From an uncultured Shimia sp. (GTDB lineage Bacteria; Pseudomonadota; Alphaproteobacteria; Rhodobacterales; Rhodobacteraceae): a DNA stretch of 64,000 bases. Under the pieces are notes generated by a model. That model saw only the letters and a program-made list of their open reading frames with translations, had not been told where the DNA came from and did no database searches. Position 1 is the first letter of the stretch. Every line of letters starts with the position of its first letter. Of the stretch, positions 23,715 to 32,480 are shown in pieces. Both the position numbers and the translations under genes were made by a program. Where the stretch lies: NCBI GenBank assembly GCA_937897325.1, contig CALCOY010000015.1, positions 1 to 64,000 on the forward strand, written 5' to 3'.

Positions 23715-24077
23715 ATGGCCGAACGCAGTCTCACACCGGTCGGCGCCGACCTTTCCAGCGATCCGATTGCGCGCATCGCGCGGGCCGAACAGGCTCGGGC
23801 CGACTCCCCGCCCCAAGCTCAGATCTTCGATAGCGGTCCGGATCTTGTTGAACCGTCTCGTCCTCTCGCACCTCAAGGATTGTCGGCTGTTGTCGACGCT
23901 TCGCTTGGTTCCGTAAAACTGCCCACGCTTCTCGAACTGGCGAATGCCCTGGATGATGTCGGTCAGCATGCGGGGCTTCTGGCCGAGATTGATCCAGCTA
24001 TGTCTGAAATTGTCACGGCCGTTCTCGACGATGAACAACGCAAGGTTCTTCGTTATGTTGATTTGCGTGACAAGTAG
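23715..24077 (+). CDS. sctX: YscX/SctX-like T3SS export component
   Basis: A 120-residue soluble protein with a Ser/Pro/Asp-rich N-terminal half and a helical C-terminal half (from PTLLELANALDDVGQ on). In Ysc-family systems yscX (about 122 residues) and yscY (about 114) lie directly before yscV; here the same sizes and order occur before sctV. YscX is an early exported protein needed for secretion and binds YscY and YscV. No decisive motif; call from size, pattern and order. Confidence 0.62.
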   Translation: MAERSLTPVGADLSSDPIARIARAEQARADSPPQAQIFDSGPDLVEPSRPLAPQGLSAVVDASLGSVKLPTLLELANALDDVGQHAGLLAEIDPAMSEIVTAVLDDEQRKVLRYVDLRDK

Positions 24078-24089
24078 GTGTCGACATCC

Positions 24090-24452
24090 ATGAACCAGTT
24101 CAGCGCAATCACCCAACCCACCGCCAAGTCAGCAAGGATCGTATCAGGGCTCGCCACGCTCTATTATAGACACAACGATCCGGCCCGAGCACTCGCACTT
24201 GGATTGATGGCCATGCGGTGTGGATATGACAAACCCCGCACCGCCTTGCTTGTCGCGTCTTGCTTTCTCAAGACCGGCGACCCGGAACAGGCCGAAGCCG
24301 CCTTGTCACGTCTTAAAAGCCAACCACTCACACAATCGGAAGAAGCTGCTTCGGCCTTTCTCATGGCAAAGGTCCACTTTCGGCGCGGGGACCATGAGAC
24401 AGCCCAAAACCTTCTGGCTGAGGCCGCCAGACTGACGGAGGCGTTGCTATGA
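24090..24452 (+). CDS. sctY: YscY/SctY-like TPR chaperone
   Basis: A 120-residue protein with about two and a half TPR-like repeats (LYYRHNDPARALALGLMAMRCG; FLKTGDPEQAEAALSRL; HFRRGDHETAQNLLAEAA). YscY is such a TPR chaperone for YscX and touches the SctV ring. ATG 24090 lies 9 bases after AGGTG; a GTG at 24078 is possible. Its end overlaps sctV by four bases, as in Yersinia where yscY and yscV are adjacent. Confidence 0.68.
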   Translation: MNQFSAITQPTAKSARIVSGLATLYYRHNDPARALALGLMAMRCGYDKPRTALLVASCFLKTGDPEQAEAALSRLKSQPLTQSEEAASAFLMAKVHFRRGDHETAQNLLAEAARLTEALL

Positions 24453-26506
24453 TCGCGCTCGCCCGGTTTGGCAGGCTTGTCGCCTCGCGACAGGATCTGG
24501 CGCTGATCTTCCTTTTGCTGATGATCATCTTCATGATCATCTTGCCACTTCCAACGTGGCTGATCGACCTGCTGATCGGCGTGAATCTTAGTCTCGTTTT
24601 GCTGGTACTGGTGGTGACGGTGTACCTGAAAACCCCCACCGCCTTTTCGACCCTACCTGCTGTTTTGTTGTTCTCGACACTATTCCGGCTTGCGATTTCG
24701 ATCTCGACCACGCGCATGATCCTTATGCAAGCCGATGCGGGCAAGATCGTTGAAACCTTTGGGGAATTTGTGCTTGGCGGTTCACTGATCGTCGGCCTCG
24801 TTGTTTTTCTCATCATTACAGTCGTTCAGTTCGTGGTCATCACGAAGGGTTCGGAGCGGGTGGCAGAGGTGTCGGCGCGGTTCAGCTTGGACGCTTTGCC
24901 AGGACGCCAGATGTCGATCGACAGCGACATGCGCGCGGGCGAGATCGATATGGCCGAGGCCAAACGTCGGCGTCAAAAGCTTCAGCTCGAAAGTGAATTC
25001 TACGGTTCCATGGACGGGGCGATGAAGTTCGTGAAAGGCGATGCCATTGCGGGCCTCATCATTATCGCCGTGAACATCCTGGGGGGCATCGGCGTTGGTG
25101 TCGGGCAGAACGGCATGGCCTTCGGTGAGGCTGTCGCACGCTACTCAGTTCTGACCGTCGGTGATGGCCTTGTCAGTCAGATTCCCGCGCTGCTGATGGC
25201 GATCAGTTCCGGAATCGTCATCACCCGGATCACCGCTGATGAAAGCAGCGATCTTGGTCGCGATATCGCTCAACAGATGTCAAACAGCCCCAAGGCGCTG
25301 ATGATCGCAGCTGGCGTTCTGGCCCTTTTCGCGCTGATCCCAGGTTTTCCCGCTCTTACATTCCTCGCACTGGGTGCGTTTTTTGCAATGGTCGGCGGGA
25401 TCGCGCATGTGTCTGCAAAACGCGCACTTGAAAACGAAGACGGACTTCAACCCACCACGCCAGCCGAGATGCGTCAGGATCTTCTAATGACGCCTATGGC
25501 ACCGGTCCATGTCGGCATTGGTCCGGGCATTTCAACCTCGATCAATCGGCAGTCTTTCAGAACGGAAGCGCTGATCGAACGGTCTCGCCTTTTTGAACAG
25601 ATCGGCGTGCCTTTTCCGCCGATGGTCCTCGTCGACGAACCTGACGCACCGGAAAATCGCTGGCGACTGATTATTGAAGGCGTGCCTGTGGTCGAAGAAA
25701 CGCTTCCATTGGGTCAGGTCCGCGTCACGGACGATCCGGAGGCCGCTCAAATCCTCAATGTACCCGTCGAAGAGACGGAGCTTGGGCCGAACAGCATGCG
25801 CAGCTACTGGGCCGATGCAGAGCACGCAGCGACCCTTAAGAAGGGCGGCGTCGCCACGCAATCGCCCGAGGCAGTTCTGGCAATGCTTGTTGGACAACGC
25901 CTGCCCAAGCACGCAAGCGAATTCCTTGGCGTTCACGAAACCAATGCCATTCTGACATCGATGGAAGCCCGCTACGACGATCTGGTGGCCGAAGCGCAAA
26001 AAGCATTGCCGCTGCAAAAGATCGCCTTGGTGATGCGCCGTTTGGTCGAGGAAGAAGTGCCCATTCGCAACATGCGTATTCTCCTCGAGACGGTCGTGGA
26101 ATGGGGCGCGCGTGAGAAGGACCCAGATGTTCTTTCCGAATATGTTCGCGCTGCCTTATCCCGCCAGATCAGCCACAAATACGCCGATCCTGACCGTTTC
26201 ATTCCGGCTTTTGTCGTTGAAAGCGATGTTGAGGACACGATCCGCGGCGCCCTACGGCAGTCTAGCGCGGGCACTTTCTTGTCACTCGAAGCCGCGCAAT
26301 CGCGGTCTTTGCTGGGCAATATCAAGAAAGCTGTTGGTGATCTTTCCGGTCATGCAACAATGCCTGTCTTTTTGGCAACAATGGACACAAGACGACATCT
26401 CAAACGTTTTCTTTCTGACCATGAAGTTGAATGTCCTGTACTGTCGCACAAGGAAATCGCGACAACATACAAGATACAGCCGCTTTCAATGGTCTCGATG
26501 AGATGA
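24449..26506 (+). CDS. sctV: T3SS export-gate protein SctV
   Basis: A 685-residue FHIPEP-family protein. Eight hydrophobic segments occupy residues 1-320, with the conserved loop RFSLDALPGRQMSIDSDMRAG at about 146. The cytoplasmic nonamer-forming domain follows (about 350-685). It forms the ring that receives chaperone-substrate complexes and couples the proton-motive force. ATG overlaps sctY, and the end overlaps the secretin start (ATGA), so sctX-sctY-sctV-secretin-lipoprotein are one operon. Confidence 0.97.
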   Translation: MIALARFGRLVASRQDLALIFLLLMIIFMIILPLPTWLIDLLIGVNLSLVLLVLVVTVYLKTPTAFSTLPAVLLFSTLFRLAISISTTRMILMQADAGKIVETFGEFVLGGSLIVGLVVFLIITVVQFVVITKGSERVAEVSARFSLDALPGRQMSIDSDMRAGEIDMAEAKRRRQKLQLESEFYGSMDGAMKFVKGDAIAGLIIIAVNILGGIGVGVGQNGMAFGEAVARYSVLTVGDGLVSQIPALLMAISSGIVITRITADESSDLGRDIAQQMSNSPKALMIAAGVLALFALIPGFPALTFLALGAFFAMVGGIAHVSAKRALENEDGLQPTTPAEMRQDLLMTPMAPVHVGIGPGISTSINRQSFRTEALIERSRLFEQIGVPFPPMVLVDEPDAPENRWRLIIEGVPVVEETLPLGQVRVTDDPEAAQILNVPVEETELGPNSMRSYWADAEHAATLKKGGVATQSPEAVLAMLVGQRLPKHASEFLGVHETNAILTSMEARYDDLVAEAQKALPLQKIALVMRRLVEEEVPIRNMRILLETVVEWGAREKDPDVLSEYVRAALSRQISHKYADPDRFIPAFVVESDVEDTIRGALRQSSAGTFLSLEAAQSRSLLGNIKKAVGDLSGHATMPVFLATMDTRRHLKRFLSDHEVECPVLSHKEIATTYKIQPLSMVSMR

Positions 26507-27756
26507 ATGTCCTAAAAATTGTTTTTATATTCCTGACGCTTGTCTTGCCTGCGCTGGCATCCGCGCAAGCAACCCGCACACTGGTTGAAGGCACCGGCGC
26601 TGTTGTCGAATTGTCTCGCCCGGCCTCGTCAATCTTCGTTGGAGACCCTTCCGTAGCTGATGTGCGGGTCGTGTCCGGCAACACGCTTTTCCTTGCGGGT
26701 ATCTCGCCAGGGACAACAAACGTTTTTGCTCTGGATTTTGAGGATCGGCTGATTAGCAGCTATCAGGTGGCTGTTGTGGCCAATAACAGCGAAGCCGCGC
26801 GGACCCTGCGGTCCGGCGTGCCAAATGGAAGTATCCGGCTAAGCGGAAATGAGGGCGCGGCTATCTTGCGTGGACGGGCCAGCAGTCTTGAAGATGCACT
26901 GGCTGCACTTGATGCACGCCGCTCGCTTGAGGCCAATGATCGGATTGTCGTGGACCGGACCGAACTCGCGGGAGGCACGCAGGTTTCAATCAAGGTGCGT
27001 TTTGTCGAGGCATCTCGCATCGACCTTGAAGAATTGGGGGTTGATCTAACCGCAGCGGGTACAATCGATGGAGGACCTTTCCGAATTTTGACCGGCGAGG
27101 GCACTGCATTGCGCGGTCGACTGCCCGCAGCAACCGGGGGTATTGCTGCACGCGTTGGCAACGACCGGGGTACTTTTGATGCGTTGCTGCGCGCCTTGGA
27201 CAGGGAAGGTCTTGTCGAAATCCTGTCCGAACCGACATTGACCACGACCTCTGGCAAGCGCGCAAATTTTCAGGCCGGCGGTGAATTTGCGATCCCTGTG
27301 CCGCAGGGCGACGGCGTGCTAACGGCGGAGTATCGCGAATTTGGAGTATCGGTGGATTTTCTGCCAGTCGTTCTGCCAAACAACCGGATCGCGATCGAAG
27401 TCAGTCCCGAGGTCAGCTTTATTGATGATACCCAGACGCCGGTTCAGATCGACAATTTTGTCGCGCCAAGCCTCTCGGTTCGCAGTGCAGAAACCACGGT
27501 CGAAGTTGCCAGCGGTCAGACCTTTGCCATTGCGGGTCTGTACGAACAACGTGAATCCAGAACCAGCCAGGGCATCCCCGGCCTTCACAAGTCCCGGATC
27601 TTTGGGCCAGTTTTCGGCAGCCGGGTCAATCGCCGGGAAGAACGGGAGCTTCTGATCTTCATCACGCCGTTTCTGACCAGGGCAACTGATGTTTCAGCGG
27701 CCAACCGCAACGAACGGCCGAATGTCGTCGATACAGTGGGGTTCATCGTCAAATGA
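26503..27756 (+). CDS. sctC2: CpaC/RcpA-like (Tad-type) secretin serving as T3SS secretin (RhcC2 role)
   Basis: A 417-residue outer-membrane secretin with a signal peptide cleaved near SAQA (about residue 22). The N-terminal part (RPASSIFVGDPSVADVRVVSGNTLFLAGISPGTTNVFALD) is the BON-like pilus-assembly domain of CpaC/RcpA secretins, not the T3SS N0-N1-N3 series. The secretin pore domain follows, with VEILSEPTLTTTSGKRANFQAGGEFAIP and a late LLIFITPFL. Start ATG 26503 overlaps sctV by ATGA. The T3SS-type N0 piece is encoded at 10057. Rhizobial T3SSs split their secretin similarly (rhcC1/rhcC2). Confidence 0.92.
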   Translation: MNVLKIVFIFLTLVLPALASAQATRTLVEGTGAVVELSRPASSIFVGDPSVADVRVVSGNTLFLAGISPGTTNVFALDFEDRLISSYQVAVVANNSEAARTLRSGVPNGSIRLSGNEGAAILRGRASSLEDALAALDARRSLEANDRIVVDRTELAGGTQVSIKVRFVEASRIDLEELGVDLTAAGTIDGGPFRILTGEGTALRGRLPAATGGIAARVGNDRGTFDALLRALDREGLVEILSEPTLTTTSGKRANFQAGGEFAIPVPQGDGVLTAEYREFGVSVDFLPVVLPNNRIAIEVSPEVSFIDDTQTPVQIDNFVAPSLSVRSAETTVEVASGQTFAIAGLYEQRESRTSQGIPGLHKSRIFGPVFGSRVNRREERELLIFITPFLTRATDVSAANRNERPNVVDTVGFIVK

Positions 27757-28193
27757 TCTTGAGATCCGTTTCAGCCGCGCTTATCGGCACCCTCGTATTG
27801 AGCGCATGTGATTTCGCCCCAGCGCCTGACGCAAAGAGGCTCAGCATAGTGACCCGCGGAACCGAGCCGATTTATCTCTATCGAGGTGACGGTGCGATCG
27901 TACCCAGCGCATGCCTGACACGGGGTGGATCGACCTATGGAAACTCGCCCTCGGCCTGTGCGCTGGACTCGGCGCTTGGTCAACAGGTCGCGCACAGCAA
28001 TGATCTTGTTCATCCTCGCCATCCGGGACCACCGCGCGCGGCCGGCCCGGCGCGGGCAGCTTACGAATACATCTACGGTGAACTTCCGTCTGATGGCCAA
28101 GGCGAGCAACCTCAGCCGGGCATCCTGATCCCTGTGAATCCGGCGGCTACGGATCCTGATGCGGATGAAACAGACGCTGATACCGCCGAGTAA
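27753..28193 (+). CDS. CpaD-like lipoprotein, partner of the secretin
   Basis: A 146-residue outer-membrane lipoprotein candidate: signal peptide and lipobox LSAC at about residues 16-19. The middle (ACALDSALGQQVAHSNDLVHPR) follows the CpaD pattern of a Cys-containing start, an Asn/Gln-rich patch and D-L-x-x-P-R. The C-terminal 45 residues are acidic and Pro-rich. In Tad loci cpaD follows cpaC directly, as here, with an ATGA overlap. No other Tad gene of the pilus motor or pilin type is in the window. Confidence 0.7.
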   Translation: MILRSVSAALIGTLVLSACDFAPAPDAKRLSIVTRGTEPIYLYRGDGAIVPSACLTRGGSTYGNSPSACALDSALGQQVAHSNDLVHPRHPGPPRAAGPARAAYEYIYGELPSDGQGEQPQPGILIPVNPAATDPDADETDADTAE

Positions 28194-28205
28194 CAGGCCT
28201 GCCTA

Positions 28206-28940
28206 TTAGAATTTCGTGGCCAGCCCGAAAGCGGCCATGCCCTGTGTGCGGGCCTTACGTCCAACCGCTGTAACGGCCTTGATCTCGCTATCACTCAGCG
28301 AAAGGCCTTGGCCATCCCGAATAGCACCGCCTTCCTGGCCCATCATCGCAGCAACCAGATAGAAGTTGCGGTGGTGTCGGAAATCGGAATCCGGTGCCAA
28401 TGCAACGGATCGCTGCACTGTATAGGCTCGCGGGTCCCTCATAAGTGCCAATGTCAGGGCCAGGTTGTTGCGAACGTCCAGATCACGGGCGTTGATGTCC
28501 AAGGCACCATCAAGCATTGCCTTGGCCTCGGCATGGCGCCCCTGTCCGTTCAGAGCAACCGCTGTGACGATGTAGGCCTCCACATCTGCTTTCTGCTGCA
28601 AGGCGCCATTTGCATGCTGCAACGCCGACGCGAACTGCCCAAGCGCCGATTGGGCCACGCTGTAGCCCAGTTTGGCCTGCCGATTTCCGCCATCAACAAT
28701 CAACGCCTCATTATAGGCACCCGAGGCTTTCGACCAGAAGGCCAGCCGCGAATACTCTTCCCCGATGCCAAGCAGCGCGTTGATGTCAGAAGGGTTGCGC
28801 GAAAGATCGGCACGGAAGGTCGCCACACGCTGGTCGGAGGTCGTCGTAGGCGACGGCGAGCGCCCAAAATTGCCGTCCTCACAAGCACCAACAACCACAA
28901 GCGCTGCGCCGAAAAACAATGTCTTTGCACTTCGCAACAT
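28206..28940 (-). CDS. TadD-like TPR lipoprotein (secretin pilotin candidate)
   Basis: A 244-residue lipoprotein with lipobox VGAC at about residues 17-20 and four or more TPR-like repeats (INALLGIGEEYSRLAFWSKA; AKLGYSVAQSALGQFASAL; VNLALTL-like). It ends GMAAFGLATKF. TadD/CpaO proteins of this build are needed for multimerisation of the Tad secretin. It faces the cpaC-cpaD pair on the other strand, 12 bases from the cpaD stop. I chose ATG 28940 with GAGGGGC before it over ATG 28955. Confidence 0.75.
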   Translation of the reverse strand: MLRSAKTLFFGAALVVVGACEDGNFGRSPSPTTTSDQRVATFRADLSRNPSDINALLGIGEEYSRLAFWSKASGAYNEALIVDGGNRQAKLGYSVAQSALGQFASALQHANGALQQKADVEAYIVTAVALNGQGRHAEAKAMLDGALDINARDLDVRNNLALTLALMRDPRAYTVQRSVALAPDSDFRHHRNFYLVAAMMGQEGGAIRDGQGLSLSDSEIKAVTAVGRKARTQGMAAFGLATKF

Positions 28941-29063
28941 AGTTCTGCCCCTCATTATCCGAAGCTGGCGAGATCGCCCGGCCGGACATTTTTGCGTTGC
29001 TTATCATGTCCTTGTCAAAAGCAGCATGAGCCCGCAACGAATTTGTGCCAAAGCCCGTCAGTT

Positions 29064-29091
29064 TTTACAAAAGCTTTAAGCTTCCTTTAGG
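29064..29091 (+). promoter_or_regulatory. degenerate 11-bp-phased repeat (box F) upstream of the large modular gene
   Basis: TTTACA (29064), TTTAAG (29075) and TTTAGG (29086) repeat with exact 11-bp spacing, 67 bases before the ATG at 29158. A GATAATAA stretch downstream could be a -10 element. The hexamers differ from the TTCA core of the other boxes, so this may be a diverged site or chance. Confidence 0.3.
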
Positions 29092-29157
29092 ATTTCTCCG
29101 AAAACCCGTGATAATAAGATCATGCTGGCGCGCCTACTTTCTGAGTTGAGGCTCAAT

Positions 29158-32082
29158 ATGGTTGTTCCCCAGACAAACGTTGCCGAAAACAACGATCCGC
29201 AGGCAAATGCGGCTAGCGCGGTGGCTTCTCAATACACTCCATCAGGCCCAAGTCCTTCAAGCGCGGCATCCGGCCCTCCACTGGAAGTGGTCGCACCTGT
29301 TCTTCAGGATGCTGCCGATGCGGTCGGAGGCACCGCCGAGGCACTGATGGTTGATGAAGGCGTCGCGCGGCTGAACAGTGACGGCGATCGCGTCTACATG
29401 CGAGTAACCGGTCAGGTGTCAGTCGCCGCAGAAATCGGTGTCGGCGCAGGTTATGGCGGCGACATAGCGATCACGCAGCGGGGCGATGGAGAGAATGCCA
29501 CGTACAGTGTGACCGTACGCAAGGAAGCGGTGGCATCACTGACCGGAACAATCCCGATCCCAAATCTGCCTTTGAAAGGCGATTTGGGGATCCAAACCTT
29601 CGACACCGTCGAAATGCGCTTTGACACACCTGAAGAGGCAGCGCGCGCCGCCAAGATCGTTCAGCGCCTCGCCATCGCAGATGCGGCGGGAGATGTTGCA
29701 TCGGTCGCCAGCAACGCAGCACTGCCTGGGACAGGCGGCGGCAATCCCCTTGCCAACCCTTTGAATGAAAGCGGTGCGCCTGGCGTTGGTCTTCAAAATA
29801 CGATTGGCGTCACAGATGATGACCGGAATTTCCTCCAATCTAGCATCACAGCCTATGAGCAAACCTTGTCCGGTCGTGCTGGTGCCGCGATTGAAGCGAA
29901 ACTGCCACAACTCGTATCACCGCTTGAACTGGCCGGAGAGGCGCGTCTTGGTGGCGGTCGAGAAATCACCCGCCGGGTTGAATTGCCAACAGATACCGAA
30001 GCCGGATCTTTGACTTATTCGATCGCCGAAAAGGCCAGCTTGACCGGCAAGGAAAAGGTGACGCTGGGCTTTAATGCGGGCAATCAAGCCGTCGCGGGCG
30101 TGGCCGTGCAAAACCGGTTTGAATTTGCATCCGGGCAGATGTCCCTGAGTGCAACATGGGACATTCCGGCAGGCACGGACGTCGTCAATTCTCCGATTGG
30201 GGGACGGCCTGTGCCCGAGGTCAACCTGATCACCGAAGGTGATCTGGGGGCACCAGATCAAATCACAGCGGAAATCAGCACGCGATGGAGAGATCAATCG
30301 CTGGCGACGATTTCGCGAGGTGACACAAATGGAGCGACCCTGACACTGGAGATCAACGATCCGGCAAGTGCTGGTGCGGCCTTGCGCGCTTTCGTTGATG
30401 GAGATCCGAGAGAAGCAGCAAACCTTGCCGATGCAACGCTGACCGGAGAGGTGCAGAGTGTTAAGCGCACAGGCCTAAGCGGTCAGGCTGGTGTCAAGCT
30501 GCAAGCGGTGGAGGGCGTAAAGATCGATGGCTCGGTCATTTTGGAAGCGGGCGTTGATGACGTCGTCGGAACACGCAGTATCACATTCGATGGGCGGCCT
30601 GAAAACGCCATTGCGCCCGCAGAGAAAGCAACGCCCGAAGAACGGCTTGTTGTGACGCCCCGCGATGGTCTGGCATTGCGCGACGCGGCAGACGGTGAAT
30701 GGCAAGCAACCTTTCAGCACGGAACCTTCGTGGAGCCAATTGAGGACGCCGTAGTGGATGCGAATGGCAAGGCTTGGATCCCGGTGCGCGGCACCGATCT
30801 TCATGATCAAACTGCGACAGGCTTTGTATCGGCGGACTACGTGCGCCCACATGACAGCGCATTGGGCGCCATGGACGAAACGGGTCGCACCAACCCGACA
30901 CTTGAGGACCAGAACTTCCGCGAAATCGCTATTCAAGAAGGGGACAACCTTTGGGATATCGCTCAGCGCGAAGGCGTTGATTTCGGCGAGATGGTCTCAC
31001 TGAACAAAGACCACCTCATTCAACCAGACCTGATCTTTGAAGGGGACAAAATCTACGTCCCCGGAACCGCGCAACCAGATGTGCAGGTAGAGGCGCCGGA
31101 ACAGCTACTGCCGCCCTCTACGACCACGGAAACAACCGGGGAGACGAATGTCGACGGTATTGGGTCGGTTCCATTGACCGCCTCACCCATACCGCCAAGC
31201 TTACCGCTGCCGCCGACGTTACCGGTGTCGCCCAATATCTCTACAGATAGCGGCGGCCTTGGTTCAGGTTCAACTGACAGCGGCCCAACCGACACCGAAG
31301 CGCCTGCCCCGGCTGCACCACCTGCGGCAGACCCAACACCCGCGGGCGGACGGGGCGACCTCGACGCGGTGCTGACCGAATACCAGGTCAACGATGCGGA
31401 GATGACAACCTGGCAACCCAAGGCAACGCCGGATTGGGCCGAAGGGCCCGTCGAATGGGCCGGCGAGAATCTCGGATGGATTCCCGGCATTGGTCCCAGC
31501 CTTGAGAGGGCGGGTGAACGGGTCGGCCAAACCGGCTTTGAAATCCCCTTGAACGAAGTGGAAGCCGAACTGCTAAACCAGCTTGGACCGGTGGATCAAA
31601 TTAACTGGTCTATGATGGCGCAGGACACTTACGAAACGGCACAGGCGCGCTTTCCTCAACCTGACGGAAACGACATGTCCCTGCTCCACTGGAACAATAA
31701 TGGGCACACCGATGCCTTCCGCCATGCCTTGTGGAACGCACGCATGACGCAAAGCTTCGGCGAAGACTGGACGGAAGCCTATGCAACGGCGCACGAGATG
31801 GTACCCGGAAATGAAGCGGCCCGTGAAGCTATGGACCTATACAACAATGAAGTGGGACGTCGCATAGCCGTCGAAAATCCCGGCGCATCAGACGCGCAAC
31901 TTCAGGATCTTATCGCCGACGCAATGGATCGGGGTGACCTGCTGGTTGTGAATTCCGACGGCGATCTGGCCTGGTCGAACCAAGTGGCTTATGGTGAACA
32001 CGGACAGCCGCGGCCTCTGTTCCTCGATGGAAATGACGAACTGCAACAGCGCGCGCTCGAGCAAGGGGATCCGAACAGTTGA
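29158..32082 (+). CDS. 974-residue modular protein (beta-rich N-part, SH3b, LysM, DAFRHA toxin-like C-terminus), candidate effector
   Basis: No signal peptide; the first 45 residues are Ser/Asn/Gln/Pro-rich, as in T3SS effector N-termini. Residues about 80-490 are Gly/Thr/Val-rich with repeated beta patterns. An SH3b-like domain spans about 496-562 and a LysM domain about 587-636 (EGDNLWDIAQ to KIYVPG). A Pro/Ser/Thr linker covers 645-735. The last part has DAFRHALWNAR at about 851 and a following ATAHE and NNEVGRR, a pattern I recall from C-terminal domains of polymorphic toxin-like proteins. ATG 29158 is preceded by GAGGC; an in-frame ATG at 29122 is less likely. Target unknown; LysM suggests contact with peptidoglycan or chitin-like glycans. 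Confidence 0.75.
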   Translation: MVVPQTNVAENNDPQANAASAVASQYTPSGPSPSSAASGPPLEVVAPVLQDAADAVGGTAEALMVDEGVARLNSDGDRVYMRVTGQVSVAAEIGVGAGYGGDIAITQRGDGENATYSVTVRKEAVASLTGTIPIPNLPLKGDLGIQTFDTVEMRFDTPEEAARAAKIVQRLAIADAAGDVASVASNAALPGTGGGNPLANPLNESGAPGVGLQNTIGVTDDDRNFLQSSITAYEQTLSGRAGAAIEAKLPQLVSPLELAGEARLGGGREITRRVELPTDTEAGSLTYSIAEKASLTGKEKVTLGFNAGNQAVAGVAVQNRFEFASGQMSLSATWDIPAGTDVVNSPIGGRPVPEVNLITEGDLGAPDQITAEISTRWRDQSLATISRGDTNGATLTLEINDPASAGAALRAFVDGDPREAANLADATLTGEVQSVKRTGLSGQAGVKLQAVEGVKIDGSVILEAGVDDVVGTRSITFDGRPENAIAPAEKATPEERLVVTPRDGLALRDAADGEWQATFQHGTFVEPIEDAVVDANGKAWIPVRGTDLHDQTATGFVSADYVRPHDSALGAMDETGRTNPTLEDQNFREIAIQEGDNLWDIAQREGVDFGEMVSLNKDHLIQPDLIFEGDKIYVPGTAQPDVQVEAPEQLLPPSTTTETTGETNVDGIGSVPLTASPIPPSLPLPPTLPVSPNISTDSGGLGSGSTDSGPTDTEAPAPAAPPAADPTPAGGRGDLDAVLTEYQVNDAEMTTWQPKATPDWAEGPVEWAGENLGWIPGIGPSLERAGERVGQTGFEIPLNEVEAELLNQLGPVDQINWSMMAQDTYETAQARFPQPDGNDMSLLHWNNNGHTDAFRHALWNARMTQSFGEDWTEAYATAHEMVPGNEAAREAMDLYNNEVGRRIAVENPGASDAQLQDLIADAMDRGDLLVVNSDGDLAWSNQVAYGEHGQPRPLFLDGNDELQQRALEQGDPNS

Positions 32083-32471
32083 AAATACCAACCTGCCTTG
32101 CAGTTGCATTCCTTTGCTGCGGGACGACCATTTTCACAACAGAGGCATCCGCCATGACCCTTTTCGGATCAAACACCACACAAACACAGGATGATGCGCT
32201 TGCCGAATGGCGGGCGCGTGGCGGACAGAAACAGGGGTGGAAGCGCCGTGAATTTGCAGATCAGGCAGAAGTAGCGGTTGAGGCAGGTATGTCGAAAGAC
32301 GACGTCATTGCGATGTTGGGAACGCCTGACGACAGCTCTGACACCGATCTGGTCTATCTATTCGACGATGACATGTTCGCGCATTTCTACATGCTGGTTG
32401 TCTATCTTGATGCAGATGGCAGGGTTTTGCGGGCTGAACAGACTGACAGCAGGACCTACAAAGGCCCTTAG
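32079..32471 (+). CDS. BamE/SmpA-like small exported protein, possible partner or immunity protein
   Basis: A 130-residue protein with a signal peptide (cleavage near ASA, about residue 25) and a C-terminal domain with the SmpA/OmlA pattern: SKDDVIAMLGTPDDS followed by a short aromatic strand. TTG is the start, overlapping the previous stop (TTGA), with AAGGGG upstream; I see no better start. The overlap means co-translation with the large modular protein. If that protein acts in the periplasm, this could protect the producer; equally it may be an unrelated envelope protein. Confidence 0.72.
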   Translation: MKIPTCLAVAFLCCGTTIFTTEASAMTLFGSNTTQTQDDALAEWRARGGQKQGWKRREFADQAEVAVEAGMSKDDVIAMLGTPDDSSDTDLVYLFDDDMFAHFYMLVVYLDADGRVLRAEQTDSRTYKGP

Positions 32472-32480
32472 GCGCTGCTA

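Noticed and set aside
26503-28940. A genuine Tad pilus locus
   Set aside because: No pilin, prepilin peptidase, TadA ATPase or TadB/C in the window, and the secretin is joined to sctV by overlapping codons.
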